Assembly (NCBI RefSeq): GCF_025399195.1
Contig: NW_026252121.1
Location: forward strand, 1 to 64,000
Direction: 5' to 3'
DNA length: 64,000 bases
Source of the DNA: Umbelopsis ramanniana AG
Taxonomy: Eukaryota > Mucoromycota > Umbelopsidomycetes > Umbelopsidales > Umbelopsidaceae
Made by a program: the position numbers and the translations under genes. This document shows, piece by piece, positions 33,744-45,056 of this stretch; the stretch's first letter is position 1, and each line of letters opens with the position of its first letter. The notes below the pieces were generated by a model. That model was given only the letters and a program-made list of their open reading frames with translations. It did no database searches and was not told where the DNA came from.

Positions 33744-35043
33744 TCATATGTATAGTCCATGAGTTTGGATGTACTCGATTACAGGATTAGGGAGTAAGTA
33801 TTTGATTGACATGCCTCGCTTCACAAAAAGTCTGCAAAACGTAGGCATAAATGGTTTGTGGCAAGGGTGGTTTATGAAAATAGAGGTGGTCCCCTTACCG
33901 TATTTTTGTGGAGCTGATGTCATTGTGGATCAACTGTTTTATAACCACTACATTCATCTATAGACGTCATTTAGCTGGCATGAAGGCAGGGAGATAGTGC
34001 AATCTGACAAGACTTACTCGATGTGAATACAGAATATCATGTGAGAGGAGGAAGCCGTACACATCGGTGCCAGTACGCTCTATTATGACGCATCCGTATA
34101 TCCCAAGAATATGATTGAGCTGGAAAAGTTCAGGGGATAGAGAAAAAGGAAAAAAAAAAATAAGGTTAAGAAAAATAAAATTATTATTCAGAACATAGCA
34201 AAGAAAGAGGTTGGTGGTGTCTTACGTCTTCTGGGGCCCATACTCCAGGATGCCCAAACGAAGCGATCAAGTCTCCTCCAGCCAAAAGCATAATTTTGAT
34301 GTCACGTCGCTCGCCTGATGTAAGAAAGATCAGTTTGCAGGCTTTCCAAACTCAACACCACGGTGGACAGTAACCTACCATTTTTCAGCTTGATACCACC
34401 ACCTACAACATTGAGCTCGTGGTTAAAGTGATCCAAAACCACAGCTGTCCTCTGGTACGTGCTTTGCCGAGATTCCCAGGAATCAACCATTAACCAATCC
34501 GAAGTAGACTCTACGCCTAACTGACACATCTTGACTCTATGTAAGGCAGGTGCTAAGCCTTCCTTTTTATAAGCATCTGAGACAGGTGAGTAATACCCTG
34601 CCATCAGCTCGTACTCTGTCTTGTCCGTAAAGTGGTCCTTTGCCATTTCTGTGGGTGGGGGGGTGGTAATTTAATGAGTCACTGCGCAGCAAAAGTTACA
34701 ATGTTTCGGAAGATATAGACGGTCTCCAAGGGGGTCGACAAATCATTCGTCCGAGTGTACATACCAAACATGCGGAGGTGTAAATAAGTGATAGGAGAGA
34801 AGGATCCGCAAGCAACAATGACCAATGGAGATTTGGATTCATCTAGAATGTCATAATAGGTGATAAGCGTTGACGTCGTTTGTCATGAGGTTTTTGCAGT
34901 CCAGAGAATGCAAGTAGAAGAAAAAAAAACGACAATTATAAAGGGGGTCCAACTTTACCTGTCATATATTCTGCAAGCTGATCTCTTGGGAATGCATATT
35001 CCGTCTCATGTATGTTGGGAGACGAACTCTCTGAAGTTGACAT
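33744..35043 (-). CDS. NMA1: Nicotinamide/nicotinate mononucleotide adenylyltransferase
   Basis: Five or more exons. The product starts MSTSESSSPNIHETEYAFPR. It contains the nucleotidyltransferase core CGSFSPITYLHLRMFEMA (the GxFxPxTxxHL form of the HxGH motif), GYYSPVSDAYKKEGLAP, HRVKMCQLGVESTSDWLMVD, DHFNHELNVVGGGI, KIMLLAGGDLIASFGHPGVW, HILGIYGCVIIERTG and SSTKIRLFVKRGMSIKYLLP (ISSTxIR motif). It ends at HGLYI with a stop at 33744-33746. The sequence runs parallel to yeast Nma1/Nma2. It makes NAD from NMN or NaMN and ATP, in nucleus and cytosol. The last two exons (33744-33834 and about 33899-33960) are short. It is head to head with Ten1, and the start codons are 149 bp apart. Confidence 0.96.
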
Positions 35044-35191
35044 GGGATGGAATAAGCAAAAGGCGATACCGTAATTGGCCCCCCGAGCAGATGAAAAATT
35101 AATCCCGCCGTTTGATTAAAGCAGATGGGTGGCTTGGTCAGTTCCAACTTTATCTGCAGCCCGCCAACCTTTCCAATACGCGCGTTTCGCC

Positions 35192-35581
35192 ATGACTGTC
35201 CCTCCTGGTGAGTTGGTCATGCTTCAGGAGTTAGCGCAAGATCCCGTTGCATTCCAAACCAAATCCATACGAGCCACTGGCATGTAAGGAACATGAGCTT
35301 GACTCGCTGTAATGCCCCCGTTCATGCCCAACTCATTGTATTCTTTCTGATCCTTCCTCACCTTACCAAGCTTGACCGCTTACAACCCCGACTCAAACCG
35401 TGCTGTGCTGGAACATAAAGGTTATACGTTGGAGGTGGCTACAGATCTACTGGATCCGTTTCCGTACAAAATAAAGGATTTACTGCAGTGCATTGGAGAG
35501 CTGGAACTCATATCCGAGGTAACGTGGATTTCAACCTACCACCCTCAGAAATACCGATTATTCATTTCTCCATCGACATAG
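35192..35581 (+). CDS. TEN1: CST complex subunit Ten1-like telomere protein
   Basis: Two exons (35192-35283 and 35371-35581) encode 100 residues. The predicted small OB fold has the family pattern KSIRATGILTAYNPDSNRAV, LEVATDLLDPFPYKIKDLLQ and CIGELE, which parallels human and fission-yeast Ten1 (GRLxxYD, LVEPF, xxxLGELE). Ten1 joins Stn1 and Ctc1/Cdc13 in the CST complex that caps telomeres and recruits polymerase alpha-primase. The start is the first ATG after the divergent promoter. Length is close to the roughly 100-125 residues usual for the family. Because the protein is short and the family diverges fast, some doubt remains. It shares a 148-bp promoter with the NAD synthesis gene. Confidence 0.78.
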
Positions 35582-35994
35582 TCAAATCAATTACTATTGC
35601 ATGCCCGCGTTTCAAGAAAAGTCGATGGTCTTGATCTTGATGTATATGAAAAAACCATTCACATGCGACGAAAATACCAAGACACGTTTTTAAAATCTTC
35701 ATAAATTTCCCAAAAATCGAAAACAATACAATATGTTATGTAAAAAAAAAAAAAAAGGAAACACAATTGGAGGGATTCAGAAGAAGATGATCTATATAAT
35801 TTGGCAATGCTTGTTTGATGTGGCATAATATAATCGCTGAGCACGTACTATAGAAATAAAAAGGTAAAAGTGAATGGTAAGAACAGCAACAAGATATAAC
35901 CGCGCTTTGGTTTATAATCTCGAATCAAATGACAGCATGCCCCAGTGGTTGTATATAAAGGGCCGGTATTCGTTTTTTTAGAGTCCCATCTCGT
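35582..35994. other. Convergent 3' regions of TEN1 and the Zn2Cys6 gene
   Basis: 413 bp, AT-rich with an A14 tract near 35742. No gene seen. Confidence 0.45.
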
Positions 35995-38900
35995 TTACAT
36001 AGGACTATCATCATGGCAAACGGCCATAGCGTTGACATGATTCGCGGCAGATGACCCGCCCATCATGGATATTTCATGCATCTGATGGTCATCATGAAGA
36101 TAGGGCTCAAGCAAGTACCCAGAGTGGTGGCGACCATTGAACACAGCCATATTGCTGTTGATCTGATCCATCTCGTTCATGAGGATATCGTTCATATGAG
36201 CATCATTATCTGGGTACGCAGTCATATGAGAATGACCGCCGAATATCAAGTTGCCTGGATGTGCCATGGTGGTGTTGGGGAGTGGAGGAAAAAAGCTGTT
36301 TGGTACATAGCCGAGATTGTCGTTGACATCATACGGCGTGGATGGAATCGACGTTGCCACGGTTGAAGAATTGGGGGTCAGTGACATTGAGAGACTGTAG
36401 CCCAAATGAGACACGGGAGGTGTGTTTTGGGTTGAAATGGATGACGGCGGTGATAAAGAATTGCCGCCGTTGACCATGCCATTCACCACTCCATTGCCGT
36501 TCATTTTTTCTTTGTTGCCGTTTTGTTGCTGCTTGGAAGACGATGCCTCACCAGGAGGACCATACGGTATTATTTTTAGGGGTAAAGTGTGCTTGGGATT
36601 ACCGGTAGCTGGATCCCGCTTGGACTGAACAAACTGGAACTGAGATTCTTCAGACTCGGTCATTCTTGCAATGGGCGATCCGCTGGCTCGAGATCCATCC
36701 CTAGGACTAGAAAAGGATTCCATGCGTTGTTGTGGATCGTTAGGTGTAGACAACGTACTGTCAGTCATGGGACTTTGACTAATAGGGCCGTTTTTGATGC
36801 TGCCCATCATTTGTTTGCCTTTTGTTCGATACTGCTGTTCCAAACTATAGATGGTTTCTGACACCATTTCACCTGGAAGAGTTGTCCAAACCGATTTTAA
36901 GAGTCGTAGTGCTCTTTCGAAATTAGCTTCTCCTACAGCAATCAATTTAGATTCATTTGAAAGAGCATTCATCAGGTGAATCCGAAGTGCGGTGATCATA
37001 GCATATAGGCCAGAGCACGTTTTTGCCAATAGAGAAAGATCCTTTGCCGACATTTCATTACAGATGTGTGTGATAATACTTGAGGCATATGTACAGATAT
37101 CCAAGGACGGCCGAGAAACGATCAACCTGGGTTGCTGTGGCTTTTGACCTGATGCACCAGCCGTGTCGGCAATATAAGGTCGATGCAACAAAATCAATAA
37201 TGTATGTAGTTTGAGATGTAACAATTTCGCAAACTGTGATGCTGGTAGTTCATCCTTCGCTATGGCCCCTTGGTTATATGGTGGACGTAGCGATGGCGAA
37301 TTATTATCTTTCTGAACCACAGCGTTCGACGGATCGTACTTCATATCCTCGGGTAGATCCATCAACACTGAAGCCAACCATGAGTCGAGGGTCGAAAGCA
37401 TTGCATCTTGCTATATAAACATGGGAATATGGGTCAGTTTGGAAGGATCAGTGGCATCATTTTGCTTCTTAATTTAAAAAAAAAACAAGGCTTGGTAGGA
37501 ACAGCCCCCCGAAGAAACGGACGGGCGAATTATTTTTTTTTGTGGCCTGATTAGACATGTTTTTTCTTACCTTGTAGGATGCCCTCGTACCAGACTGAGG
37601 GGAATAATTGTGCTTAATGATGCGACCAGATACTTTGCTCAACTTTACATATTGCAAGAATCGCCTCAACGTCTCCTTCATATCAGCATCCGTTTCAAGT
37701 TCGATTTCAGGTAACGGAGCGTCCTACGCGGGCCAAACAAGCGAACGTCATGAGCATGTGCAACTGGGGCTGACTGGAAAAAACAAAGAAGACCACTACT
37801 TACAATATCTTTTTCGTCAAATGCTAGAGGACGACCGTGCATCATACTCAATGTCCTGTCAAAGGAAAAAATGGCCCAGAAAATGCGAGAACGGAGTTGT
37901 TGATCAGATGCGCTGATGCCCATGTTCTCACAGTTGCGATGCAGTCCCATATCTTGACTCATGCGGAAAGCTTCACCAGATAGCATCCATGATCGCATAG
38001 AGTTTTCGCTAAACTTCTCTGTTTCCAGCCGAAAAGATAGCAGGGTCAAGCCGATAATGGTACTGATACGTGGAGCATCCATGTAGGATTCCCTGATGTG
38101 GACTGCGTACTGCAGAAATTGATCACCTGCAGTGTGGAGTTCTTTACGGCCATCATTGGAATCCCGACAGTACTGGCGGGCATTTTCAGAAAACGGAGCA
38201 GCGACCGCAAAGATGGAATTCATGAAAAACGGAGAGAGACAAGATGGTTGACCATGGTAAAAGGCGTAGTGTTGGTTCAACATCAGTGGTTTGCTCATGA
38301 TGGGAAAATACGTATTTAAATGCTGATAAAATACATCAATAAGATGAACTTGGTCGTCAAAGGATATGGTGGGAGGCATAGCTGTGATACGAGGAAACGG
38401 TGGTTCAGTAGTCGGACTGCTTCGGAATTGCTGTTTTGCCTCGGCAGGCATCATATAAAAAGCTGTTTCGCCCATGAAATGCTGGCCGCGGGCGAAGCTC
38501 AAGCTTTGAATAACGTCAATATTAACGGAATTAAGTGCAGCGGTGGCGAGAGGTTCAGATGCAGGCTGATTAGACGGAGGAAGTGAAAAGCTTATATTAC
38601 TCCCCATGGGCGGATGGGTAGAAGATCGACCGTTGCTGGTTACAGCTTCAAAAGGCGATTGCGGGCTCGATACGGGACTCCCAGAGGAAGACTCTGGAAG
38701 TGACTTTAACAGCTCCAGCAGGATAGTTCGAGCTTGCTCGGTTCCCCTTGTACCTTGAAATAAACTGCTGTACAGATTTTCGAGTTTTCCGACGGCTTCC
38801 TCGAGAGAGTTGTAGTCGTCGTTGCTGACTGTTTTCCGTTGACTAGGGGTAACGCCGTCGGGGAAAGTGCAGCTGTTACCGGATTTCAGGCATCGGCTAC

Positions 38901-39171
38901 AGGGGTGCATTCCATCGCATTTCAACTTTCGCCCTCGGCAAGTCAAACAAGCATTAGCTACTTTGCTTGCCTTTGTGCGGTCTTTGCTTCGGTCAGCTTC
39001 TGGAGATTCATATTTCTTGATAATCAGATCAGACCCTTGAGCGGATTTGTGTTTGTCATGTTCAGCCGAGACTTCCTCGATTATGGGCTTCGCCATAGTC
39101 TGCATGAGGCGTAAAGATGAGAAGCCAAGAGGAGGTGGAGGCGCGAAATTAGGGTCGGGTTCAGTTTGCAT
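35995..39171 (-). CDS. Zn2Cys6 fungal transcription factor
   Basis: Three or four exons give about 1000 residues from MQTEPDPNFAPP. The zinc cluster reads ACLTCRGRKLKCDGMHPC plus SRCLKSGNSC (C-x2-C-x6-C-x5-C-x2-C-x6-C). It is followed by a coiled coil (DDYNSLEEAVGKLENLYSSL) and the fungal-specific transcription factor middle homology region (HLIDVFYQHLNTYFPIMSKP, SWMLSGEAFRMSQDMGLHRN, SRIFWAIFSFDRTLSMMHGR). The long C-terminal part is Ser, Asn, Met and His-rich, a likely activation domain. These are fungal nuclear regulators that bind CGG-based half sites, often controlling carbon or nitrogen use. The target genes cannot be told from sequence. The start is the first Met inside the frame, because the upstream extension has no ATG. 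Introns lie near 37410-37570 and 37723-37830. Confidence 0.93.
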
Positions 39172-39894
39172 CGCCAGAAATAAAAAAGTGCGGCAGTCCA
39201 AACGACAAGCACTGAGTCTGTTCTCCTCCACCAGCTATTTTTTTTTTTTCTCTTTTATTTACCCGCATGTGTTCGTTTTTGCCACTACTGCTTTTTTTAT
39301 ATTATTTATAATACACACAGCGTTGACAAGGGGATTACAGGTCTTCATTCAATGGCATCTCCAGAAACACAGCGATATAAGAAAACTCAGGAACTACGAT
39401 ATCCTCGAAAAGTGGTCTCGGTATACTAAGATGGCCCCCCTTCTAGCTGAGGGACCGGTAGACGGAACACCGCTCCCGACACTCCACCATCACCATATTG
39501 GGATGGTAAGCAATGGTTCTGGATGCAAGAAATAAGAGACTAGTTTCTAAGGCAAAGCGGTGCTTACACAGACCGCCACCACTTCCATGTTCGACAAGGA
39601 AATGACCAATAAACCTACACTCTAGCTTCAGTGGCTGGCGCCTAGAAGGTGATACTAGCACGTGCCCAAGTAGTAGCCATCCGTTCCAGGCTTTGAACTG
39701 GACATGCTAAATTTTTTAAATACGCTTTCTTTCCTTTCCCGCACACCAAACATTAAACCACTGCTCAAGTTAATTTAAACACCATTGGCGGTGTACAAAG
39801 CAATTGCCGTTGTTCTTTTGGTTTTTTATTATGTATAAAAATGCACCTTGCAATTGGAACAAAACACTCTCACAATAATCTAGCGAGGGGTCGT
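39172..39894. other. Intergenic: Zn2Cys6 gene promoter and eS7 3' region
   Basis: 723 bp between two minus-strand genes. The TF side has a T10 tract at 39239-39248. A CACGTG lies at 39659-39664. No gene is supported. Confidence 0.45.
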
Positions 39895-40622
39895 TTACAA
39901 GACTTCGGTGGTGGCAGGGAACTCGAAGACGACTTCCTTACCGGTAAGCTTGCGGTAGACAGAAGAGAAAGTGTCAAGCTTGTATTCCAAAGAGGTGGCA
40001 TCCTTGGTGTCGAGGAAGCTAAGGGACAATCAATGGAATTAGCAACCATTTTACAAAAATTCATCATTGCTTGCCAGTACTTACACCTTGATGGTCTTGG
40101 AACCATCGACCTTGACACGAGTTCTCTTGCCAACAATCTCGGTGGGGTAAACGAGATCGTCCAAGATCTTCTCGTGGACGGCAGTCAAAGTGCGAGATCT
40201 TGGGCGAGACTGCTTCTGGCGAGAGTGGCGAGTGGGCTTGGGCATGATGCGGCGTTGAGCAACGAAGAGAACGTGACGGTCAGAGAACTTCTTCTCGAGC
40301 TCACGGGTGAGTCTCTGCTGGACCTTGTGGAAGGCCTTGAGCTGAGGAACAGGGACGAAGACAACAATAGCCTTCTTACCACCGCCAATCTCAACCTAAA
40401 TTGGGGAGCAAAAAAAATTAACATTAAGAACAAAAATCGACCCATAGGAAGTACAATGGTTGTTCAACCCACCTCCTTAGCAGAAGAGATCTGAAGGGGT
40501 CTAAGCTCCTTCTTGAGTTCGGCAACGTTGTTCTCGAGGTCGAGGAGAGCTTGAGCAACGCTCAACTCGATTTCATCAGCTGGGGCAGCGCCAGCAGGCT
40601 TAGCAATCTTGTGAGAGGCCAT
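39895..40622 (-). CDS. RPS7: 40S ribosomal protein eS7
   Basis: Three exons. The product begins [20 protein letters not shown] and carries eS7 motifs: [100 protein letters not shown] and [15 protein letters not shown]. Introns sit at KE-VEIGGG (about 40396-40476) and KV-FLDTKD (about 40009-40083). Codon use is strongly biased to C-ending codons, as expected for a ribosomal gene, and this leaves long false frames on the opposite strand. It belongs to the small ribosomal subunit. It is transcribed away from eIF4E from a common 461-bp promoter. Confidence 0.97.
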
Positions 40623-41083
40623 GGTGTATGACAAACTGTAGGGGCGTATTGAAGTCGACAGGTGAAAATACGGTCGTGTACAATACCAAAAGTAACAACG
40701 TTGTTGGAAAAATGTCGATGTTTGTTGAATTTCAAAAATGAGAATGGCAATGCAGAAAAAAGTAAAGAAAAAAAAAGACATGATCGTTAGTTATCACATC
40801 ACATCCATCATTCATTCATCCATCGATGTGTCGATAGAATCCAATGTCTAAACCGCTTGTATAGATACATACATGAATTGCTAGTGAAAGAGGAGGATCC
40901 TATTGCCAGCACGCCTTGCTCTTGATAAGTCAGGTCGGGAAAGAACCACCTCCACCTGAGGCGTGACGTCACGAATGGCTCTGATTTGTAACCCTAACCC
41001 GTCTTGTGGTGGACCTGAATTCGAAAATTGCTATCAAAAAAAAAAAAAAAAATAACCAGCCAATTTGTACTTTACAATCGATC
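40623..41083. promoter_or_regulatory. Divergent eS7/eIF4E promoter with CRE-like and telobox motifs
   Basis: 461 bp between the two start codons. The palindrome TGACGTCA (bZIP/CRE type) lies at 40964-40971, and AACCCTAACCC (telobox type) at 40990-41000, about 85 bp before the eIF4E ATG. An A17 tract follows at about 41036-41052. The eS7 side has repeated ATTCATTC/CATCCATC runs near 40800-40822. Confidence 0.6.
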
Positions 41084-41987
41084 ATGGCCGACGTAAACGA
41101 AAAAGTTGTCGTTGTGGAGAACAAGAATGCTCAAGACCCTGTTTTGCAGCTAGACTACAGCATTAAGCACCCACTTCACAACACATGGACTCTTTGGTTC
41201 GACAATCCTGGTCGCAAGAACAGCGCTCAGAACTGGGCCCAGAATCTGAAGGAAGTCTTCTCATTCAGCACTGTTGAAGACTTTTGGAGGTAGCGAAATC
41301 GTTATTATGATAACGTCATTTTCAACATACATTGTGTATTGACTGTTTTTTGTCCTTGACAGCTCCTGGAGTAATATCACCAAAGTAACTCGTTTGGATG
41401 TTGGCTCCAACTGCTTCGTGTTTAAGAAGGGTATCCGACCAGAGTGGGAAGATCCCATTAATGAAAACGGAGGCAAATTCAGTGTTCAATTCCAACGAAC
41501 CAAGCAAATGGGTGAGGCTGTCAACCAGCTCTGGCTCAATGCCGTATGTTTTTCTTTTCATATTATGTTTGATCTTTCGTCCAATTTCAACCTAACCCTG
41601 GATTTCTTGTTATGTAGATCCTTGCATGCATTGGAGAGCAATTCAAGCTTGAGCATGAGATCTGTGGTGTTGTATTGTCCGTCAGAAAGTCCTTCTTCAG
41701 ACTGGCTCTGTGGACCAAGTCTGCCAACAATAGAGACCTTGCTGAAGCTCTTGGGTAGGTGCATTTTGCCAATTTTTCATTTCGAATTTTATCGACTTGG
41801 TTTTTCTGAATTATCTCTATTTAACAGCAAAGAGATCAAGGAGGTTTTGGAATTAGAGGAAGCTACTGTCGAGTTCATGCCACATGGTGACCAGGCTACC
41901 AAGCCTGAATTGCTCGAGCGCTTTACTGTTGGAGAACCACCTAAGGAAGAAGGTGAAGAGGAAGTGGAACAGCCAGAGTCAGCATAG
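41084..41987 (+). CDS. Translation initiation factor eIF4E
   Basis: Four exons (41084-41289, 41363-41543, 41618-41754, 41828-41987) code for 227 residues. The cap-binding fold has HPLHNTWTLWFDNP, QNWAQNLKEVFSF (cap-stacking Trp equivalent to W56), TVEDFW (eIF4G-contact Trp), GIRPEWEDPINENGGKF (W102/E103 equivalents) and SFFRLALWTK (W166 equivalent). The usual GGRW is GGKF here, a common variation. The acidic C-terminus (EEGEEEVEQPESA) is longer than in human eIF4E. The factor binds the m7G cap and recruits eIF4G. ATG lies in TCATGG context just after a long A tract. It is head to head with eS7, so two translation genes share one promoter. Confidence 0.96.
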
Positions 41988-42087
41988 ATCATTGCCACAA
42001 AATAAATTTCGTAAAAAATCCGTTTCGGCCGTTTAATAGCAGCTTATTCCCCCAATCCACCTTCCATTTTATTTATAATCCACTGAA

Positions 42088-44113
42088 ATGGGTAGATTGC
42101 AAGACAAGCAGTTTACAGCTGCAAAACGGAAACCGAATGAAAGAGGAAAGAACTCTGACATTTCAGCAAACGATTGGAAAAAACTAGAGGTGACTATGAG
42201 CATTCCCAGCTGGTTCTAATTCGTTTGATCTATACGTCAGACTCACACCAAATAAAAGACTATATTTTGTCCACCCCTTGACGCCTCTCTTATTGCCGCC
42301 ATATGGAACGATACCAAAAACTATGCATCCAGTTTTGAAATATTATCCATGCTCGCAAAAGACGCTCCAGCGGTAGAAGACGACATTGCAGAATCACAGC
42401 CTACTACTACGAAGTCGCTGGATATACCCGAATATGTGCCTGCAAATGACGACAACTCTACTTCCATACCGCAGCCTAGCGAGGCAGAAGATGAACTACC
42501 TAAAATAGATTTTCTCATGAGGTGTTTCCCAGACATACCACAGGAGGAATTGGAGATAGCTCTACAAGAACAAGATGGAGACTTGCAATCCGCTACCGAT
42601 ATTATACTCAATGATATGTTTTTGAAGGAGGAGGAGGTATCAAGTGACGAAGTTGATACTAAGGCAGATAATGTATCAGGCCGATTTTTGAACAACCTAG
42701 ACGAAATGCTTGCGGACAACAATGGTCAAAATTCGCAAAAGCAACCACGTCAAATTCGTAAGACTCAGGGTCAAAAAAACAAGAAGACTGTGATATGGGA
42801 CTCAGGTGGTCTGAACGCTGCTTCTATTCGCAATGGCACCTACCCCCAGCCGTTGACACTGGCCCCTTTGGAACCCAATCGCTGGTTGGAGTACGAGAAA
42901 GAAGTTTCGGAATTGAGTCACCTCTTCCCGCGTCTTAGTAAGACCGTCATTAACACCACTGTGAAACGCTTTCAAGGGAATCTACTAGAATGCGTCGATC
43001 AGCTCTCGAGATTGACCAACACATCACCTTTGCTCTTGACAAATCAGAATTGGGAAGAGCTTCGAAAGGTTCATAGCGCTATAGATCAAGCCAAACTGTT
43101 GTTGCCTGGAAGAGATGAGAACGAAATCAGAAGGCTTGTCGTAGGCGCTACGTTGCAAGGAAAAATATTGAACATCCACGACCAAGGTGAAGTTGTTCAA
43201 ATGGCGGTCGATTTGATTCTGAGTCGAGAACGCGATCGTGAGAAGGAGCAGATCATGATTGAAGAGCGACTGCAGGAACTTGCATTATATGACAAGAAGG
43301 AGATCAAATTCGATCCACTTACAGGGGAAATTGTGTCGGAAGCGTTCCCAATGTTAGCCAATGACCGTGTTGAAGCGAAGTTGAGAGCAGCAGAAGCTGC
43401 AAAGGAGATCCGAGCCATTCCAGAATACCTGTTAATCGACAATACAGAGGAGTATATTGAGGACGATCCGGAGGAATGTCGAGATATCGCATTCAGTCTT
43501 GTTCTTCAACGTAACGAGGTTTACCGGAAAGCTGCTGATGCTTATCGGCGAGCTAAAGGAAAGACAAACGGCGAAGGCGGTATCGCTTATTATTATTCAG
43601 ACGAAGTAAGTGATATATCTGATAAACACGGGTCTGTTCTCCACTGTGTTCACACATCAATTTATAATTGTTCAGGGTCGCAAAATGGACGTGGCGGCAA
43701 AGGAATGGAATATGAGAGCAGCCAGAGCCATTATCCGCCAACATAGGTATGCTGTATCCAGTAGTCATGCATGACATATCGGCTCTTATTAAATGCGTAT
43801 TTTCCTACCCGACAGAATTAGGCAAAATGATGACCATTTGTTGGATCTCCATGGTCTGACAGTTGCTGAGGCCGTTGAACTCGTCAAAGAGGGAGTCAAT
43901 CAATGGTGGTCTAGGAGTACCATGCGAGCAGGAAGAACCAAAATCAAGCCATTAAGTATTGTCACTGGTATTGGCAAGCATTCTGACCACGGACAGTCTC
44001 GACTATATCCGGCTGTCATGGGCTTGTTGACCCGGGAAGGATGGAAAGTCGATACAATGAGCCGAGGTTCATTGCTTGTCACAGGACTTGCGAGTGGCAA
44101 TAAGAGGAAGTAG
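42088..44113 (+). CDS. CUE and Smr domain endonuclease, Cue2/N4BP2 type
   Basis: Four exons (42088-42189, 42259-43605, 43676-43746, 43816-44113) give 605 residues. The first exon, starting MGRLQDKQFTAAKRKP, is supported because the frame of exon 2 continues upstream of its first ATG with conserved-looking FCPPLDASLIAAI. Two CUE-like ubiquitin-binding modules follow (FLMRCFPDIPQEELEIALQE and ELSHLFPRLSKTVINTTVKR), then a DUF1771 region (AKEWNMRAARAIIRQHR) and an Smr domain (LLDLHGLTVAEAVELVKEG, TGIGKHSDHGQSRLYPAV). The DxH and GxGxHS motifs of active Smr nucleases are intact. Yeast Cue2 and worm NONU-1 with this plan cut mRNA at collided ribosomes in No-Go decay, and that role is inferred here. 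It is longer than yeast Cue2. The gene starts 100 bp after eIF4E. Confidence 0.9.
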
Positions 44114-45056
44114 TTTTGCATATCCTTGATAAATTTATATAGTGTACTTTATAGAGGAATTGGTCATTTAGTTAACCATTTCCATACAACGCTTTGTTTT
44201 ATTATTATATTAACAAACTCAATCGTGAATCACTTCTGCATACATCTACAATTCTTATAGATGAAAATATTAGAATACCTTTACTACATTTTTTTAGTTG
44301 TATCGGTGTTAGCAATCATATTTGTCGATATCCGCTCACTATTTTTCCCAATATGAAAAAATAACAAACTTTTGCGTATGAGTGACTTGGTAAATTTGTC
44401 AGGTGTCTTTCAGTATGAACTGCGAAGGAGACTGGTGGCAATAGGAGACATACATCATATGGCTGAAACATCAACTGGCTACATCGTGCGTCTCCAGCGG
44501 TAGGCAGCGTTATTTTTGAGCATCAGGCAAACCCCTGGCTGGGCATAATCAACTTACCATGGTACTGAATATTTAATATAGTCCTTAGCATTAAATTTTA
44601 CATATGTCAAGTTAAATCGTAATATTGACAACACCATTCAAAGTCAACAACAGCAAACACGAGAATATCATCATCATCAGATATGAAGCTTTGCAATCAT
44701 TGGTTCCAAGCGGAAGGTGTTATATTGACAACAGCGTTGAGAGATCAGTCAAGCTTTGAAGAATGTAAATAAACAAATTGATGCGGATGCTATGGTACAG
44801 CATCATTCGCAGTAAATTTGGTGACTAAGGAGGCGGCCAGTCGAATACTTTTTGGATGTCGTTTGTTTTTACGTCTTTTCATTTAGTAAATATGCCCTCA
44901 TGTGAAACGATACCTGCTTTCTTTAGTTATATTTCGCAACGATTGCAAACCAAGCTACTTGACTTTGCAACGCTTACAACCAGAAAATACTTGTATTTAA
45001 TCAAATGCTTTTCTCTTTTCTTGCTTATTCCTTCTTGCTACCATTTTAAATTTTTG
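44114..45056. other. Intergenic between the Smr and CEP120-like genes
   Basis: 943 bp, very AT-rich. It carries the Smr-gene 3' end and the CEP120-like promoter. I see no RNA gene, repeat or conserved frame. Confidence 0.4.

Noticed and set aside
39841-40494. 217-codon plus-strand frame opposite eS7
   Set aside because: The minus strand is clearly ribosomal protein eS7 with proper introns. The opposite frame crosses those introns and is a by-product of biased codons.
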